Source of the DNA: an uncultured Muribaculaceae bacterium
Lineage (GTDB): Bacteria; Bacteroidota; Bacteroidia; Bacteroidales; Muribaculaceae
Length of the DNA stretch: 34,338 nt
Assembly (NCBI GenBank): GCA_910585755.1
Contig: CAJUFH010000029.1
Coordinates: 1 to 34,338 of the forward strand
Direction: 5' to 3'
Shown here: positions 8,096-15,987 of the stretch, piece by piece
Position numbering within the stretch: position 1 is the first letter of the stretch
Layout: the number at the start of each line of letters is the position of its first letter
Made by a program: the position numbers and the translations under genes
Notes under the pieces: generated by a model
Seen by the model: only the letters and a program-made list of their open reading frames with translations
Databases searched by the model: none
Told to the model about the DNA's origin: nothing

Positions 8096-10906
8096 ATGAA
8101 AAAATCTATCGCAAAGCGACTTTTCGCGGTGCTGTTTTCCGCTGCGGTGCTGCTTCCCGTTTCCGCCCGTACCTGGAATTTCCAAAGTTTCAGCGAGACC
8201 GACAAGGCGAACCTGGCGGCCGACACCCAGAACTGGACTCTCGACAACTCCGGCACCAATAACCGATACCTCAGCCAATCGAACTACAACGCCGAGCCGC
8301 TGACAGCGAACGGGGTCGAGCTGGAATCTACCTCCGGCCTCTTGTTTACCATCGCGCAGACCGACGCTTTCCGCGTTGACATAAAAAGTGCGAGAGTGGC
8401 CTTCAACAAGGCGCTTACCGTCACCATCAAGGACCTCAAGGCCGGTCAGACCCTCAAAATGGTGTGCAAGACCTCGAGCAAGACCGCTGCCCGCGGGGTA
8501 AACGTCACGAACCTCACCCCCGTTTCGGGTTATTTCAACGCTACCTCGCTCGACGATCAGACGAATGTCGCGACAGTCACTGCCGACGGCGACGTGACGC
8601 TCAGTAACACAGGCGGACTCTATGTCACCGAGATTTCCGTCACTGACGCCGGGGAGACCCCGGACCCGGGAACAGGCGATGTCACCTCCGGCGCTGTTTC
8701 GCTGCGCACCGACAAGAACCAGGCCCACGTCTTCCTCAAAAACGGCGATGTGAAGTATTACAACACCGAGGACGTCGAGCGCCTTATGTTCGACGGCCCG
8801 AACATGGTTGTCCGCTTCGCCAACACCTCGTTCGCCGATGACGCTTACGAAAACTCGGTGTCAAAGGTCGAGTTCCGCAAGGGGGCTGTTTCCGATGGCG
8901 ACGGCGTTTATGAGAACCGCGACGGCGTTGTCAACATAACCGAGGCCCGCGGATGGCAGGAGTACGCGTATGTCAAATGGGCGCTCTTCGACGGCGCCGA
9001 CAGCTATAACGTGTATGTCAAGGGTGGCCGCTACAACGACTTCACAAAGATTGACTCTCCGCTGGTTCGCCGCTACCCCTCCTACGGCCGGGCCGACATA
9101 CCCGGACTGGTTGCCGGAACCTATACCGTAAAGGTGGTTCCCGTGAAGGAAAACGCGGAAATCGCCGGAGCTAACGAGGCGTCCAACCTGGTTGTTACCG
9201 AATATGACCGTAATGGCTTCGCCCATCAGAATATGACGACGGGCGTCGGCGCGTATAACAACGACGGCTCCCTGAAGAGCGGGGCGCGAGTGCTGTACAT
9301 CACCAACGACAACTTCAACACCGTTTCGATGGAGATGGTGGCCAACAACAAGGGGGGCAAGGAGACCTTTGTCGGCCTGGGCGAGATTTTCAAGGCCAAG
9401 CAGAAAGGCTTCGACACGACTCCTATCGCCGTGCGCGTTATCGGTATGCTCGATGTCGCCAAAATCGGCACTACCCAGCTCCTCTCCGACCAGAAGGGGC
9501 TGCTCCTGAAGGGTAACAATACTTCGATTGACTTCCAGGTGACAATCGAGGGTATCGGCGACGACGCGACCCTCAAAGGTTTCGGCCTCGGATTCGTCGA
9601 CGGTATGGGGGCGGAGGTGCGCAACCTCGGCATCATGCTCCACGGCTCGAGCAACGACAACCTCGAAATCAAGGGCACAAACCATATCTGGGTGCATAAC
9701 AACGATTTCTTCTACGGACAGAAGGGTGGGGGTGACCACGACAAGGGTGACGGCTCGCTTGACGCCAAGGACGACTGCACTTTCGCTACCTTCTCCTACA
9801 ACCATTTCTTCGATTCCGGCAAGTCGAACCTCTGCGGCATGAAGAGCGAGCACGTTGAGAACATGCTCGTCTACCACCACAACTGGTTTGACCACAGCGA
9901 CTCCCGCCATCCCCGCGTAAGAACATCTACCGTCCACGTCTACAACAACTACTACGACGGTATCGCCAAATATGGCGTCGGGGCCACAACCGGGTCGAGC
10001 ATCTTCGTTGAAAACAACTACTTCCGTGGAACCAGCCGCCCGATGATGAGTTCCCGCCAGGGTACCGACGCTACCGGCGACGGCACTTTCTCCGGCGAGA
10101 ACGGCGGCATTATCAAGAGCTTCGGCAACCTTTTCGTGGAGCGCCCGAAACATTTCAGCTATATCACCTACCAGGATAACAGCACAAGTTTCGACGCCTA
10201 CGAGGCCGCCTCGAGCGACGAGCAGGTTCCCGCCGAGGTTAAGGCCCTTGTTGGTGGCACCGGTTACAACAACTTCGATACCTCGGCCTCGATGTTCGAC
10301 TATACTCCCGACGCTACCGCCGACATCCCCGCTATCCTGACCGGTTACCGCCGCGGCGCCGGCCGCCTGAACCACGGCGACATCCATTATACCTTCAACA
10401 ACGAGGTAGATGATGCCGACTATGGCCGCAACGCGGGCCTCGACAAGATTCTCGCGGAATACAAGCCCTCGTTCGCCGGATTCTTTACCGGCGAGGTCGT
10501 TACTCCCGACCCGGATCCGACTCCCGACCCCGATCCCACCCCTGACCCGGATCCCGACCCCGTGCCCGACGGCGAAAAGGTAGTTTGCGATTTCTCTGCC
10601 AAAGCTCCGAGCAACAGTATGTTTACCGTCACCGGCAATTACTCCAACGCCAAGGGTACCGCCACTTACGACGGAAAGACTTACAGCATCTGCCTGAAGC
10701 TCGAATCCGCGACCTCTGTAGCCTTCAATCTCGCGAAGCCGATGAAGATGACCCTCGTCTTCGCCGACACCGAAACCGGCTCCATCAAGATTAACGGCAC
10801 GAAGCAGACCAGCACCGGCAGCCAGCTCACCGCCGACCTCCCGGCCGGCTCCGTGACCCTCACCAAGGCCGACAGCCGCAACCTCTTCCTCATCATCCTC
10901 GAATAA
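8096..10906 (+). CDS. Multi-domain secreted pectate lyase, polysaccharide lyase family 1
   Basis: 936 residues with a signal peptide (about 1-24, ending PVSA). Domains in order: a carbohydrate-binding-like beta-sandwich (about 25-195); a small module with VERLMFDGPNMVVRF (about 205-265); a fibronectin-like beta domain (about 268-365); the PL1 parallel beta-helix (about 370-790); a Pro-Asp repeat linker (about 802-824); and a second beta-sandwich (about 828-936). PL1 signs are NHIWVHNNDFFYG, the acidic calcium region DGSLDAKDD, YNHFFDSGKSNLCG, HHNWFDHSDSRHPRVR (R604-R609 includes the presumed catalytic arginine) and VHVYNNYYDG. It should cleave polygalacturonate by beta-elimination. It ends without a T9SS sorting domain. 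No SusC/SusD pair is near, so this is not a classical polysaccharide utilisation locus. Confidence 0.92.
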   Translation: MKKSIAKRLFAVLFSAAVLLPVSARTWNFQSFSETDKANLAADTQNWTLDNSGTNNRYLSQSNYNAEPLTANGVELESTSGLLFTIAQTDAFRVDIKSARVAFNKALTVTIKDLKAGQTLKMVCKTSSKTAARGVNVTNLTPVSGYFNATSLDDQTNVATVTADGDVTLSNTGGLYVTEISVTDAGETPDPGTGDVTSGAVSLRTDKNQAHVFLKNGDVKYYNTEDVERLMFDGPNMVVRFANTSFADDAYENSVSKVEFRKGAVSDGDGVYENRDGVVNITEARGWQEYAYVKWALFDGADSYNVYVKGGRYNDFTKIDSPLVRRYPSYGRADIPGLVAGTYTVKVVPVKENAEIAGANEASNLVVTEYDRNGFAHQNMTTGVGAYNNDGSLKSGARVLYITNDNFNTVSMEMVANNKGGKETFVGLGEIFKAKQKGFDTTPIAVRVIGMLDVAKIGTTQLLSDQKGLLLKGNNTSIDFQVTIEGIGDDATLKGFGLGFVDGMGAEVRNLGIMLHGSSNDNLEIKGTNHIWVHNNDFFYGQKGGGDHDKGDGSLDAKDDCTFATFSYNHFFDSGKSNLCGMKSEHVENMLVYHHNWFDHSDSRHPRVRTSTVHVYNNYYDGIAKYGVGATTGSSIFVENNYFRGTSRPMMSSRQGTDATGDGTFSGENGGIIKSFGNLFVERPKHFSYITYQDNSTSFDAYEAASSDEQVPAEVKALVGGTGYNNFDTSASMFDYTPDATADIPAILTGYRRGAGRLNHGDIHYTFNNEVDDADYGRNAGLDKILAEYKPSFAGFFTGEVVTPDPDPTPDPDPTPDPDPDPVPDGEKVVCDFSAKAPSNSMFTVTGNYSNAKGTATYDGKTYSICLKLESATSVAFNLAKPMKMTLVFADTETGSIKINGTKQTSTGSQLTADLPAGSVTLTKADSRNLFLIILE

Positions 10907-10952
10907 TAAAAGCCAGGTGGACACGATATTCCGCCGTCATATCGTATGAAAA

Positions 10953-10987
10953 CGGGCGCCCGGGACCTCTGAGCGCCCGCTTTTTAT
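10953..10987 (+). terminator. Intrinsic terminator after the pectate lyase
   Basis: A 7-bp GC stem (CGGGCGC at 10953-10959 with GCGCCCG at 10973-10979) is followed by CTTTTTATT. A weaker upstream hairpin (ACGATAT/ATATCGT, 10923-10945) lies just before it. Confidence 0.85.
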
Positions 10988-11005
10988 TGGTTTTTCGGCG
11001 GATTA

Positions 11006-11036
11006 TTGTTAATTCGGCTAATTTTTATTACCTTTG
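11006..11036 (+). promoter_or_regulatory. Bacteroidetes-type promoter of pnp
   Basis: -33 TTG at 11006-11008, a 20-base spacer, and -7 TACCTTTG at 11029-11036, about 37 bases before the pnp ATG and just after a terminator. Spacing and both elements fit the Bacteroidetes housekeeping sigma factor consensus. Confidence 0.75.
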
Positions 11037-11072
11037 CGCGATTTATCAGAAGTTTATAATCTATCTTAAATA

Positions 11073-13328
11073 ATGCTGAACCCTATCAAAAAGACCATCG
11101 AACTGCCCGACGGCCGCACAATCACCCTGGAGACAGGGAAACTGGCCAAGCAGGCCGATGGCGCCGTTGAACTGCGAATGGGCAACACCATGCTCCTCGC
11201 GACGGTAGTTTCCGCCAAAGAAGCAGGCGAGGGAGTTGATTTCATGCCCCTCCAGGTTGACTACAAGGAGAAATTCTCCTCCGCGGGCCGTTTCCCCGGC
11301 GGTTTCCTCAAGCGCGAAGGACGCGCTTCCGACTATGAGGTGCTCACCTCGCGCCTGGTTGACCGCGTGCTCCGCCCCCTGTTCCCTGACAACTACCATG
11401 CAGACACTTTCGTCCAGATCACGATGTTCTCTGCCGACGGCAAGGACATGCCCGACGCTCTCGCCGGTCTCGCCGCCTCTGCCGCGATCGCTGTCAGCGA
11501 CATCCCCTTCCACGGCCCGATTTCCGAAGTCCGCGTAGCTCGCATCGACGGAAAGTTCGTAATAAACCCCACATTTGACCAGCTCGAGAACGCCGACATC
11601 GAACTCATGGTAGGCGCCACATACGACAACATCATGATGGTCGAGGGCGAGATGAAGGAGGTTTCCGAGGCCGAGCTCCTCGAAGCCCTCAAGACCGCCC
11701 ACGAGGCTATCAAGGTGCAGTGCAAAGCCCAGGAAGAACTCGCCGAAGCCGCCGGAAAGACCCAGAAGCGCGAATACTGCCACGAGGTAAACGACGAAGA
11801 GCTCCGCAAGGACGTCCGCGAGAAGTGCTACGACAAGGCTTACGCCATCGCCAAGACAGGCACCCCCGACAAACACTGGCGCCAGGACGCCTTCGACGCC
11901 ATCTGCGACGAATACATCGCATCCCTCCCCGAAGAGGAGCGCGAGGCAAAGACCCCGCTCGTGAAGCGCTACTACCACGACGTTGAGCGCGAGGCCGTGC
12001 GCCGCTGCATCCTCGACGAAGGCATCCGTCTCGACGGCCGCAAGACCACCGAAATACGCCCCATCTGGTGCGAGGTCGACTACCTCCCAGGTCCTCACGG
12101 ATCCGCTGTCTTCACCCGCGGCGAGACACAGAGCCTCTCGACCGTTACCCTCGGAACAAAGCTCGACGAGAAGATTCTCGACGACGTGCTCAACCAGGGC
12201 CGCGAGCGTTTCCTCCTCCACTACAACTTCCCCCCCTTCTCGACCGGCGAGGCAAAGGCACAGCGCGGCATCGGACGCCGCGAAATCGGCCACGGCAACC
12301 TCGCCCACCGCGCCCTGAAGGGTATGTTCCCCGACGATTTCCCCTACGTATGCCGCGTGGTTTCCGATATCCTGGAAAGTAACGGTTCCTCCTCTATGGC
12401 AACCGTCTGCGCCGGAACCCTCGCCCTCCTCGATGCCGGTGTGAAGCTGAAACGCCCCGTTTCCGGTATCGCGATGGGCCTCATCTCCGACGGCGAGAAA
12501 TTCGCTATCCTCAGCGACATCCTCGGCGACGAAGACCACCTCGGCGACATGGACTTCAAGGTGACCGGTACCCGCGAAGGTATCACCGCCACCCAGATGG
12601 ATATCAAGTGCGACGGCCTCAGCTACGAGATTCTCGAGCGCGCCCTCAACCAGGCCCGCGACGGCCGTCTCCACATCCTCGACATTATCGAGAATACCAT
12701 CCCCGCTCCCCGCGAGGACTACAAGCCCCACGTGCCCCGCATCGTTACGATGCTTATCCCGAAAGACCTCATCGGCGCTGTCATTGGCCCGGGCGGAAAG
12801 GTCATCCAGGGTATCCAGGAGGCATCCGGCGCTACCGTCTCCATCGACGAAATCCCCGAAGGCGGATATATCGAGGTTGCGGCGGCCAACAAGGAGTCTA
12901 TCGACAAAGCCCTCGATATGATCAACGCCATCGTCGAGCTTCCCGAAGAGGGCAAGGTTTACACCGGCCGGGTACAGACAATCCAGGACTTCGGCGCCTT
13001 CGTGCAGTTCATGCCTAACCGCGACGGCCTCCTCCACATCTCCGAAATCTCCTGGGATCGTCTCCCCGACATGGAGGCTTCCGGCATAAAGGAAGGTGAC
13101 GAGCTGACCGTCAAACTCATCGAAATCGACAAGAAGACCGGCAAATACCGCCTCTCGCTCCGCGCCCTGCAGCCCAAGCCCGAAGGCTGGGTAGAACCCG
13201 CCGAGCGTCCCCGCCGTCCCCGCCGCGAGGATGGTGACCGCGGAGACCGCCGTCCCCGCCGCGACCACGACGGCGGCGACCGTCGCCCCCGCCGCGACGA
13301 CCGTCCCCGCGAGCCCCGCCGCGACTAA
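11073..13328 (+). CDS. pnp: Polynucleotide phosphorylase (polyribonucleotide nucleotidyltransferase)
   Basis: Trimeric 3'-5' exoribonuclease using phosphate, central to mRNA turnover. 751 residues: first RNase PH-like domain (from about 5), alpha-helical linker (about 240-300), second catalytic RNase PH domain (about 310-540), KH domain (about 555-615, with IGAVIGPGGKVIQGI), S1 domain (about 627-697, with GRVQTIQDFGAFVQFMPN), and a tail from about 705. The tail is extremely rich in Arg, Pro and Asp, with repeated RRPRRD-like units, and makes the protein longer than the usual ~700 residues. Similar basic tails occur in other Bacteroidetes PNPases, and they may add RNA affinity (inference). It has its own promoter and is transcribed alone up to the bidirectional terminator at 13392. 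Confidence 0.97.
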   Translation: MLNPIKKTIELPDGRTITLETGKLAKQADGAVELRMGNTMLLATVVSAKEAGEGVDFMPLQVDYKEKFSSAGRFPGGFLKREGRASDYEVLTSRLVDRVLRPLFPDNYHADTFVQITMFSADGKDMPDALAGLAASAAIAVSDIPFHGPISEVRVARIDGKFVINPTFDQLENADIELMVGATYDNIMMVEGEMKEVSEAELLEALKTAHEAIKVQCKAQEELAEAAGKTQKREYCHEVNDEELRKDVREKCYDKAYAIAKTGTPDKHWRQDAFDAICDEYIASLPEEEREAKTPLVKRYYHDVEREAVRRCILDEGIRLDGRKTTEIRPIWCEVDYLPGPHGSAVFTRGETQSLSTVTLGTKLDEKILDDVLNQGRERFLLHYNFPPFSTGEAKAQRGIGRREIGHGNLAHRALKGMFPDDFPYVCRVVSDILESNGSSSMATVCAGTLALLDAGVKLKRPVSGIAMGLISDGEKFAILSDILGDEDHLGDMDFKVTGTREGITATQMDIKCDGLSYEILERALNQARDGRLHILDIIENTIPAPREDYKPHVPRIVTMLIPKDLIGAVIGPGGKVIQGIQEASGATVSIDEIPEGGYIEVAAANKESIDKALDMINAIVELPEEGKVYTGRVQTIQDFGAFVQFMPNRDGLLHISEISWDRLPDMEASGIKEGDELTVKLIEIDKKTGKYRLSLRALQPKPEGWVEPAERPRRPRREDGDRGDRRPRRDHDGGDRRPRRDDRPREPRRD

Positions 13329-13381
13329 TCTCTGTGCTCCTGCGTAAAGACTAATACCCGGTCGTGCCAGCACGACCAACT

Positions 13382-13430
13382 GATACAAAATCGATGCCGT
13401 CCGAATCCCGGGCGGCATCGCTTTCGTATT
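13382..13430. terminator. Bidirectional terminator between pnp and the minus-strand lipoprotein gene
   Basis: A perfect 8-bp stem (CGATGCCG at 13392-13399 with CGGCATCG at 13413-13420) is flanked by CTTTCGTATT on the plus side and by ATTTTGTATC when read on the minus strand. It can therefore serve both converging transcripts. Confidence 0.75.
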
Positions 13431-13502
13431 GCTGCTCCGCTCAATAAGGCGGTATCGCTTTTGTGTTAAAGTGTCGCCTTAATACAGCGGCATCGCTTTT
13501 GT
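13412..13502 (+). repeat. Three copies of a 16-base unit GCGGYATCGCTTTYGT
   Basis: Copies lie at 13412-13427, 13449-13464 and 13487-13502. The first is the descending arm and T-tract of the pnp terminator. The second and third repeat that arm without the full ascending arm. A separate 7-bp inverted repeat (TAAGGCG 13445-13451 / CGCCTTA 13475-13481) spans the middle copy. The rest of the 13329-13534 gap shows no gene. Confidence 0.6.
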
Positions 13503-13534
13503 TAAAGAGGGTCGTGCTTGCGCGGCCGCGGGAG

Positions 13535-13966
13535 TTATTCCCACATTTCGTCGGGTACCTCGACCTCTTCCAGGTAGAGGTCGCCCCCTTCCCCTCCGAG
13601 GAGAAGGTCGTAGATTACCATCTCGCGTTCACCCTTGCGCCCGCTGATTTTGTATTTGTACGTCCCGTCCTGCAGGTCGTTGTCAGAGCCTTGCACATAG
13701 CTCAGTTTGATTTTGCCTCCCTTGGCCTCGTATTGGCCCGCATACCCGTAGTAACCGTCCGTTGAATACGCGTTAAACTCCTCTTCGTAAAAGATAATAG
13801 TGAAATCCCGGGGTCCAGCGTCTCCAATCCAGACAGTATAAGCCAAATTGCCGGAGCCGCTTCCGCCTTTGTCGTCATCGTCATCGTCGCCGCATGAGGT
13901 AAGCGCGAACGACAGGGGGAGCATCAGCGCTACAATCAGGCTCCACCAGATCTTGTTAGTTTTCAT
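13535..13966 (-). CDS. Small poly-Asp-tagged surface lipoprotein, paralogue A
   Basis: 143 residues, one of three tandem paralogues. The signal peptide contains WWSLIVALMLPLSF and lipobox LTSC with lipidated C25, then G26 and six aspartates (27-32). An acidic run right after the lipidated cysteine matches the known Bacteroidetes lipoprotein export signal, so the mature protein should sit on the outer face of the outer membrane. The ~100-residue body is predicted-looking all-beta, with family blocks KIKLSYVQGSDNDL, YKYKISGRKGEREMVIYD and GDLYLEE; a small lipocalin-like barrel is possible. I do not recognise a named family. It has its own well-formed promoter (14022-14052), unlike the other two copies, and its C-terminus lacks their DDDWDEDW ending. 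Confidence 0.8.
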   Translation of the reverse strand: MKTNKIWWSLIVALMLPLSFALTSCGDDDDDDKGGSGSGNLAYTVWIGDAGPRDFTIIFYEEEFNAYSTDGYYGYAGQYEAKGGKIKLSYVQGSDNDLQDGTYKYKISGRKGEREMVIYDLLLGGEGGDLYLEEVEVPDEMWE

Positions 13967-14021
13967 CTTCGTTGTTGATTAGTTAATTAATTGGTTTGTA
14001 GTCAAGTCCAGACTATACCTG

Positions 14022-14052
14022 CAAATATACGAATTTATTCTCTTCTTACAAA
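14022..14052 (-). promoter_or_regulatory. Well-formed Bacteroidetes promoter for lipoprotein A
   Basis: Read on the minus strand: TTTG at 14049-14052, a 19-base spacer, and TATATTTG at 14022-14029, both exact matches to the -33/-7 consensus with ideal spacing. It lies about 55 bases before the ATG at 13966. Confidence 0.8.
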
Positions 14053-14058
14053 TAACTA

Positions 14059-14086
14059 CGGGCGCGATAACAGATTACCGCGCCCG
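14059..14086 (-). terminator. Hairpin after lipoprotein B, probable terminator
   Basis: A perfect 8-bp stem (CGGGCGCG 14059-14066 with CGCGCCCG 14079-14086) with a 12-base loop lies about 20 bases after the stop of the gene at 14107 on the minus strand. The following minus-strand bases (TAGTTATTTG) are only weakly T-rich. It directly abuts the promoter of the next gene. Confidence 0.55.
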
Positions 14087-14106
14087 TCAGTTGCCTTTAC
14101 GGTCGA

Positions 14107-14571
14107 TTACCAGTCTTCGTCCCAGTCATCGTCCGAGCCTCCATCATCAGTGTTGTTATACTCTACAAGATAGAGATCGCCCCCTCTACGAAGAGCGTCG
14201 AAAATTATTAAGTCTCGATGTCCTTTTCTGCCGCTTAGTTCGTAGCTGTATGAGCCGCTGCGAAGATTGTTATCATCCCCTTCAACGCCGGACAGTTTGA
14301 TTTTACTGCCGGAAATAGAATACATTCCAACATAGTATTTCGTTACCGACCCATTAGTAAAACTTTCAAATTCGCCCTTGTAAAAAGCGAAAAACCAAGT
14401 GTTGTCTTCGTCATCGGTGCCGTACCATTCAGTGCGATTGAGTCTGTCTGAACTGTTGCCTGAGCCGCCGTCTTTGTCGTCGTCATCGTCGTCGCTGCAC
14501 GCGGTAAGCGCGAACGACAGGGGGAGCATCAGCGCAACGAGCAGGCTCCACCAAATCTTGTTAGTTTTCAT
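14107..14571 (-). CDS. Small poly-Asp-tagged surface lipoprotein, paralogue B
   Basis: 154 residues. The leader is nearly the same as paralogue A's; the lipobox is LTAC with C25, then S26 and six aspartates (27-32). S followed by D repeats is the form of export signal described for Bacteroides surface lipoproteins. The body keeps the family blocks KIKLSGVEGDDNNL, YSYELSGRKGHRDLIIFD and GGDLYLVE but is the most diverged of the three. It ends in an acidic, tryptophan-containing tail (GGSDDDWDEDW) whose DNA is identical to that of paralogue C. No promoter is seen in the 64 bases upstream, so it is probably transcribed with paralogue C. Confidence 0.8.
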   Translation of the reverse strand: MKTNKIWWSLLVALMLPLSFALTACSDDDDDDKDGGSGNSSDRLNRTEWYGTDDEDNTWFFAFYKGEFESFTNGSVTKYYVGMYSISGSKIKLSGVEGDDNNLRSGSYSYELSGRKGHRDLIIFDALRRGGDLYLVEYNNTDDGGSDDDWDEDW

Positions 14572-14635
14572 CTTGTGTGTATTGTTTTATGTTGGTAGAT
14601 TCTCTTCCGTTATTATTCTCAGGAATTTATATTTA

Positions 14636-15085
14636 TTACCAGTCTTCGTCCCAGTCATCGTCCGAGCCGGAACCCTCGTAGTCTATTTCTTCAAGATAGA
14701 GGTCGACACCGCCGCGGAAGACATCATAAATTACCATTTCGCGATCACCTTTGCGCCCGCGGATTTTGTAATCGTAAGATCCCTCTCGGAGGTTGTTGTC
14801 CGACCCTGAGATGTAGCGGAACTTTATTGTGCCGGACGATACCTTGTATTCGCCATAATAATAGTGGCTTCCGTCGGTAGCGTTCATAGAGAACTCGCCG
14901 TCTTTCTCGAAGTCGACGTGATACAAGGTATCCTCTGCATCTCCATACCATGCGGTTCTGGCAAGAGAGCCGGATGTGCTGCCTTTGTCATCATCGTCAT
15001 CATCGTCGCCGCACGAAGTAAGCGCGAACGACAGGGGGAGCATTACCGCTACGAGCAGGCTCCACCAGAGCTTTTTTGTTTTCAT
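14636..15085 (-). CDS. Small poly-Asp-tagged surface lipoprotein, paralogue C
   Basis: 149 residues. Lipobox LTSC with C25, then G26 and seven aspartates (27-33), one more than in the other copies. The body is closest to paralogue A over YISGSDNNLREGSYDYKI, GRKGDREMVIYD and VDLYLEEI, and ends with the same SDDDWDEDW tail as paralogue B. It starts 46 bases after the stop of an outer-membrane barrel gene with no visible promoter between, suggesting barrel and lipoprotein share a transcript. As a barrel-linked surface lipoprotein it could bind a ligand or cap the barrel; that is inference only. Confidence 0.8.
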   Translation of the reverse strand: MKTKKLWWSLLVAVMLPLSFALTSCGDDDDDDDKGSTSGSLARTAWYGDAEDTLYHVDFEKDGEFSMNATDGSHYYYGEYKVSSGTIKFRYISGSDNNLREGSYDYKIRGRKGDREMVIYDVFRGGVDLYLEEIDYEGSGSDDDWDEDW

Positions 15086-15131
15086 AACTAAATTGTTCGT
15101 TAATTGTTTGTTTTATAGGTTGCTGTCGTTG

Positions 15132-15905
15132 TTAGAAGTTAAATCCGAGACTGACTTTGAGCGTGGAGGAGTTGATCTTTTCAGCTAGTTTTATAAAGTC
15201 AGTTCCGTATGATATACCGAAATTGACATCCTTGGTAGTCAGTCCCACTCCAATATGCCATCCGAGCTGGAAACGTCTCCATCGTTCATCTTTGTCGGCA
15301 TCAATCTTATCGAACATATCGCGCGTGTGCGCAATCCCGAGGTTTTCGGCATAATCGCCAACATTCCATTTATCTACTTCTTTCTGAATTGTCTTATCAG
15401 CGACTTCGATTTTCGTTTTCTGTTGTCCGAAAAGGTTGAATTTAAGGTTTAATCCGAGGAAAGGCTGGAGAGCGAGGCTTTTATTTATGTTTACCTTGTA
15501 TGAAACATTAACCGGAATAGTGAGTGAGATTGCAGTCAGTTGTTGTTTTACTTTTCCCTCAGCGGCCTTGATTCCTGAAATTTTAAAGCTGCGGTCAAAA
15601 CTGCTTTTCCCCCAACCGATATTAGCTCCGATACCTGTCTCTATAAAAATAGGAAAAGATTTGCTTGCGCTGAATATGACGAGCTTTTCAATGGCGAAAC
15701 CGTGGAGGTTTTGGCTCTCAATCTCGTCATCTCCAGACGAAAGCCTGTCATACTGATAAAAGAGCAGTGTGCGGGGTGTGCATATTCTTCTCGTTTCAAT
15801 TGAATCGGGTATGGCCATTGACCGTTCCGTTGTCTTTGGCTGTGCGGCGTTAAGCGGATTGTGTGCAAGTAATCCTGCCAGAATCAGTATTTTGACTGCT
15901 TTCAT
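15132..15905 (-). CDS. Outer-membrane beta-barrel protein, paralogue 1
   Basis: 257 residues from the ATG at 15905. A longer in-frame start at 15992 is rejected, because it would run across a terminator hairpin and because the shorter form begins MKAVKILILAGLLA, like the signal peptide of its paralogue. The mature part alternates hydrophobic and polar residues in strands typical of small OMP_b-brl_2/PorT-like barrels, e.g. FPIFIETGIGANIGWG, LTIPVNVSYKVNINK, LALQPFLGLNLKFNLFG and RFQLGWHIGVGLT. It ends with the outer-membrane signature phenylalanine (SLGFNF). The region about 185-215 is charged and likely an external loop. It is clearly homologous to the gene at 16038-16754 but well diverged. 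Confidence 0.82.
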   Translation of the reverse strand: MKAVKILILAGLLAHNPLNAAQPKTTERSMAIPDSIETRRICTPRTLLFYQYDRLSSGDDEIESQNLHGFAIEKLVIFSASKSFPIFIETGIGANIGWGKSSFDRSFKISGIKAAEGKVKQQLTAISLTIPVNVSYKVNINKSLALQPFLGLNLKFNLFGQQKTKIEVADKTIQKEVDKWNVGDYAENLGIAHTRDMFDKIDADKDERWRRFQLGWHIGVGLTTKDVNFGISYGTDFIKLAEKINSSTLKVSLGFNF

Positions 15906-15940
15906 ATTCCTGTTTCGGCTGTGTTGTTTGGGTTGGTTAG

Positions 15941-15974
15941 AAAAACAGTCCCTATACTCGCGTACGGGGACTGT
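15941..15974 (-). terminator. Intrinsic terminator after barrel paralogue 2
   Basis: On the minus strand an 8-bp stem (plus-strand ACAGTCCC at 15945-15952 with GGGACTGT at 15967-15974) is followed directly by TTTTT. It ends the propeller-barrel transcript about 65 bases after the stop at 16038. Confidence 0.8.
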
Positions 15975-15987
15975 CGAGTTTACACAA

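Noticed and set aside
7627..10906. Classical polysaccharide utilisation locus around the pectate lyase
   Set aside because: No SusC, SusD, hybrid two-component sensor or other CAZyme is nearby.
8861..10924. 687-codon minus-strand open frame opposite the pectate lyase
   Set aside because: Low-complexity Val/Gly/Ala-rich translation with no domain; explained by GC-rich third positions of the real lyase gene.
11061..13418. 785-codon minus-strand open frame opposite pnp
   Set aside because: Antisense to an unmistakable PNPase; the Val/Ala/Glu-rich translation has no domain, and it runs through the promoter side and terminator.
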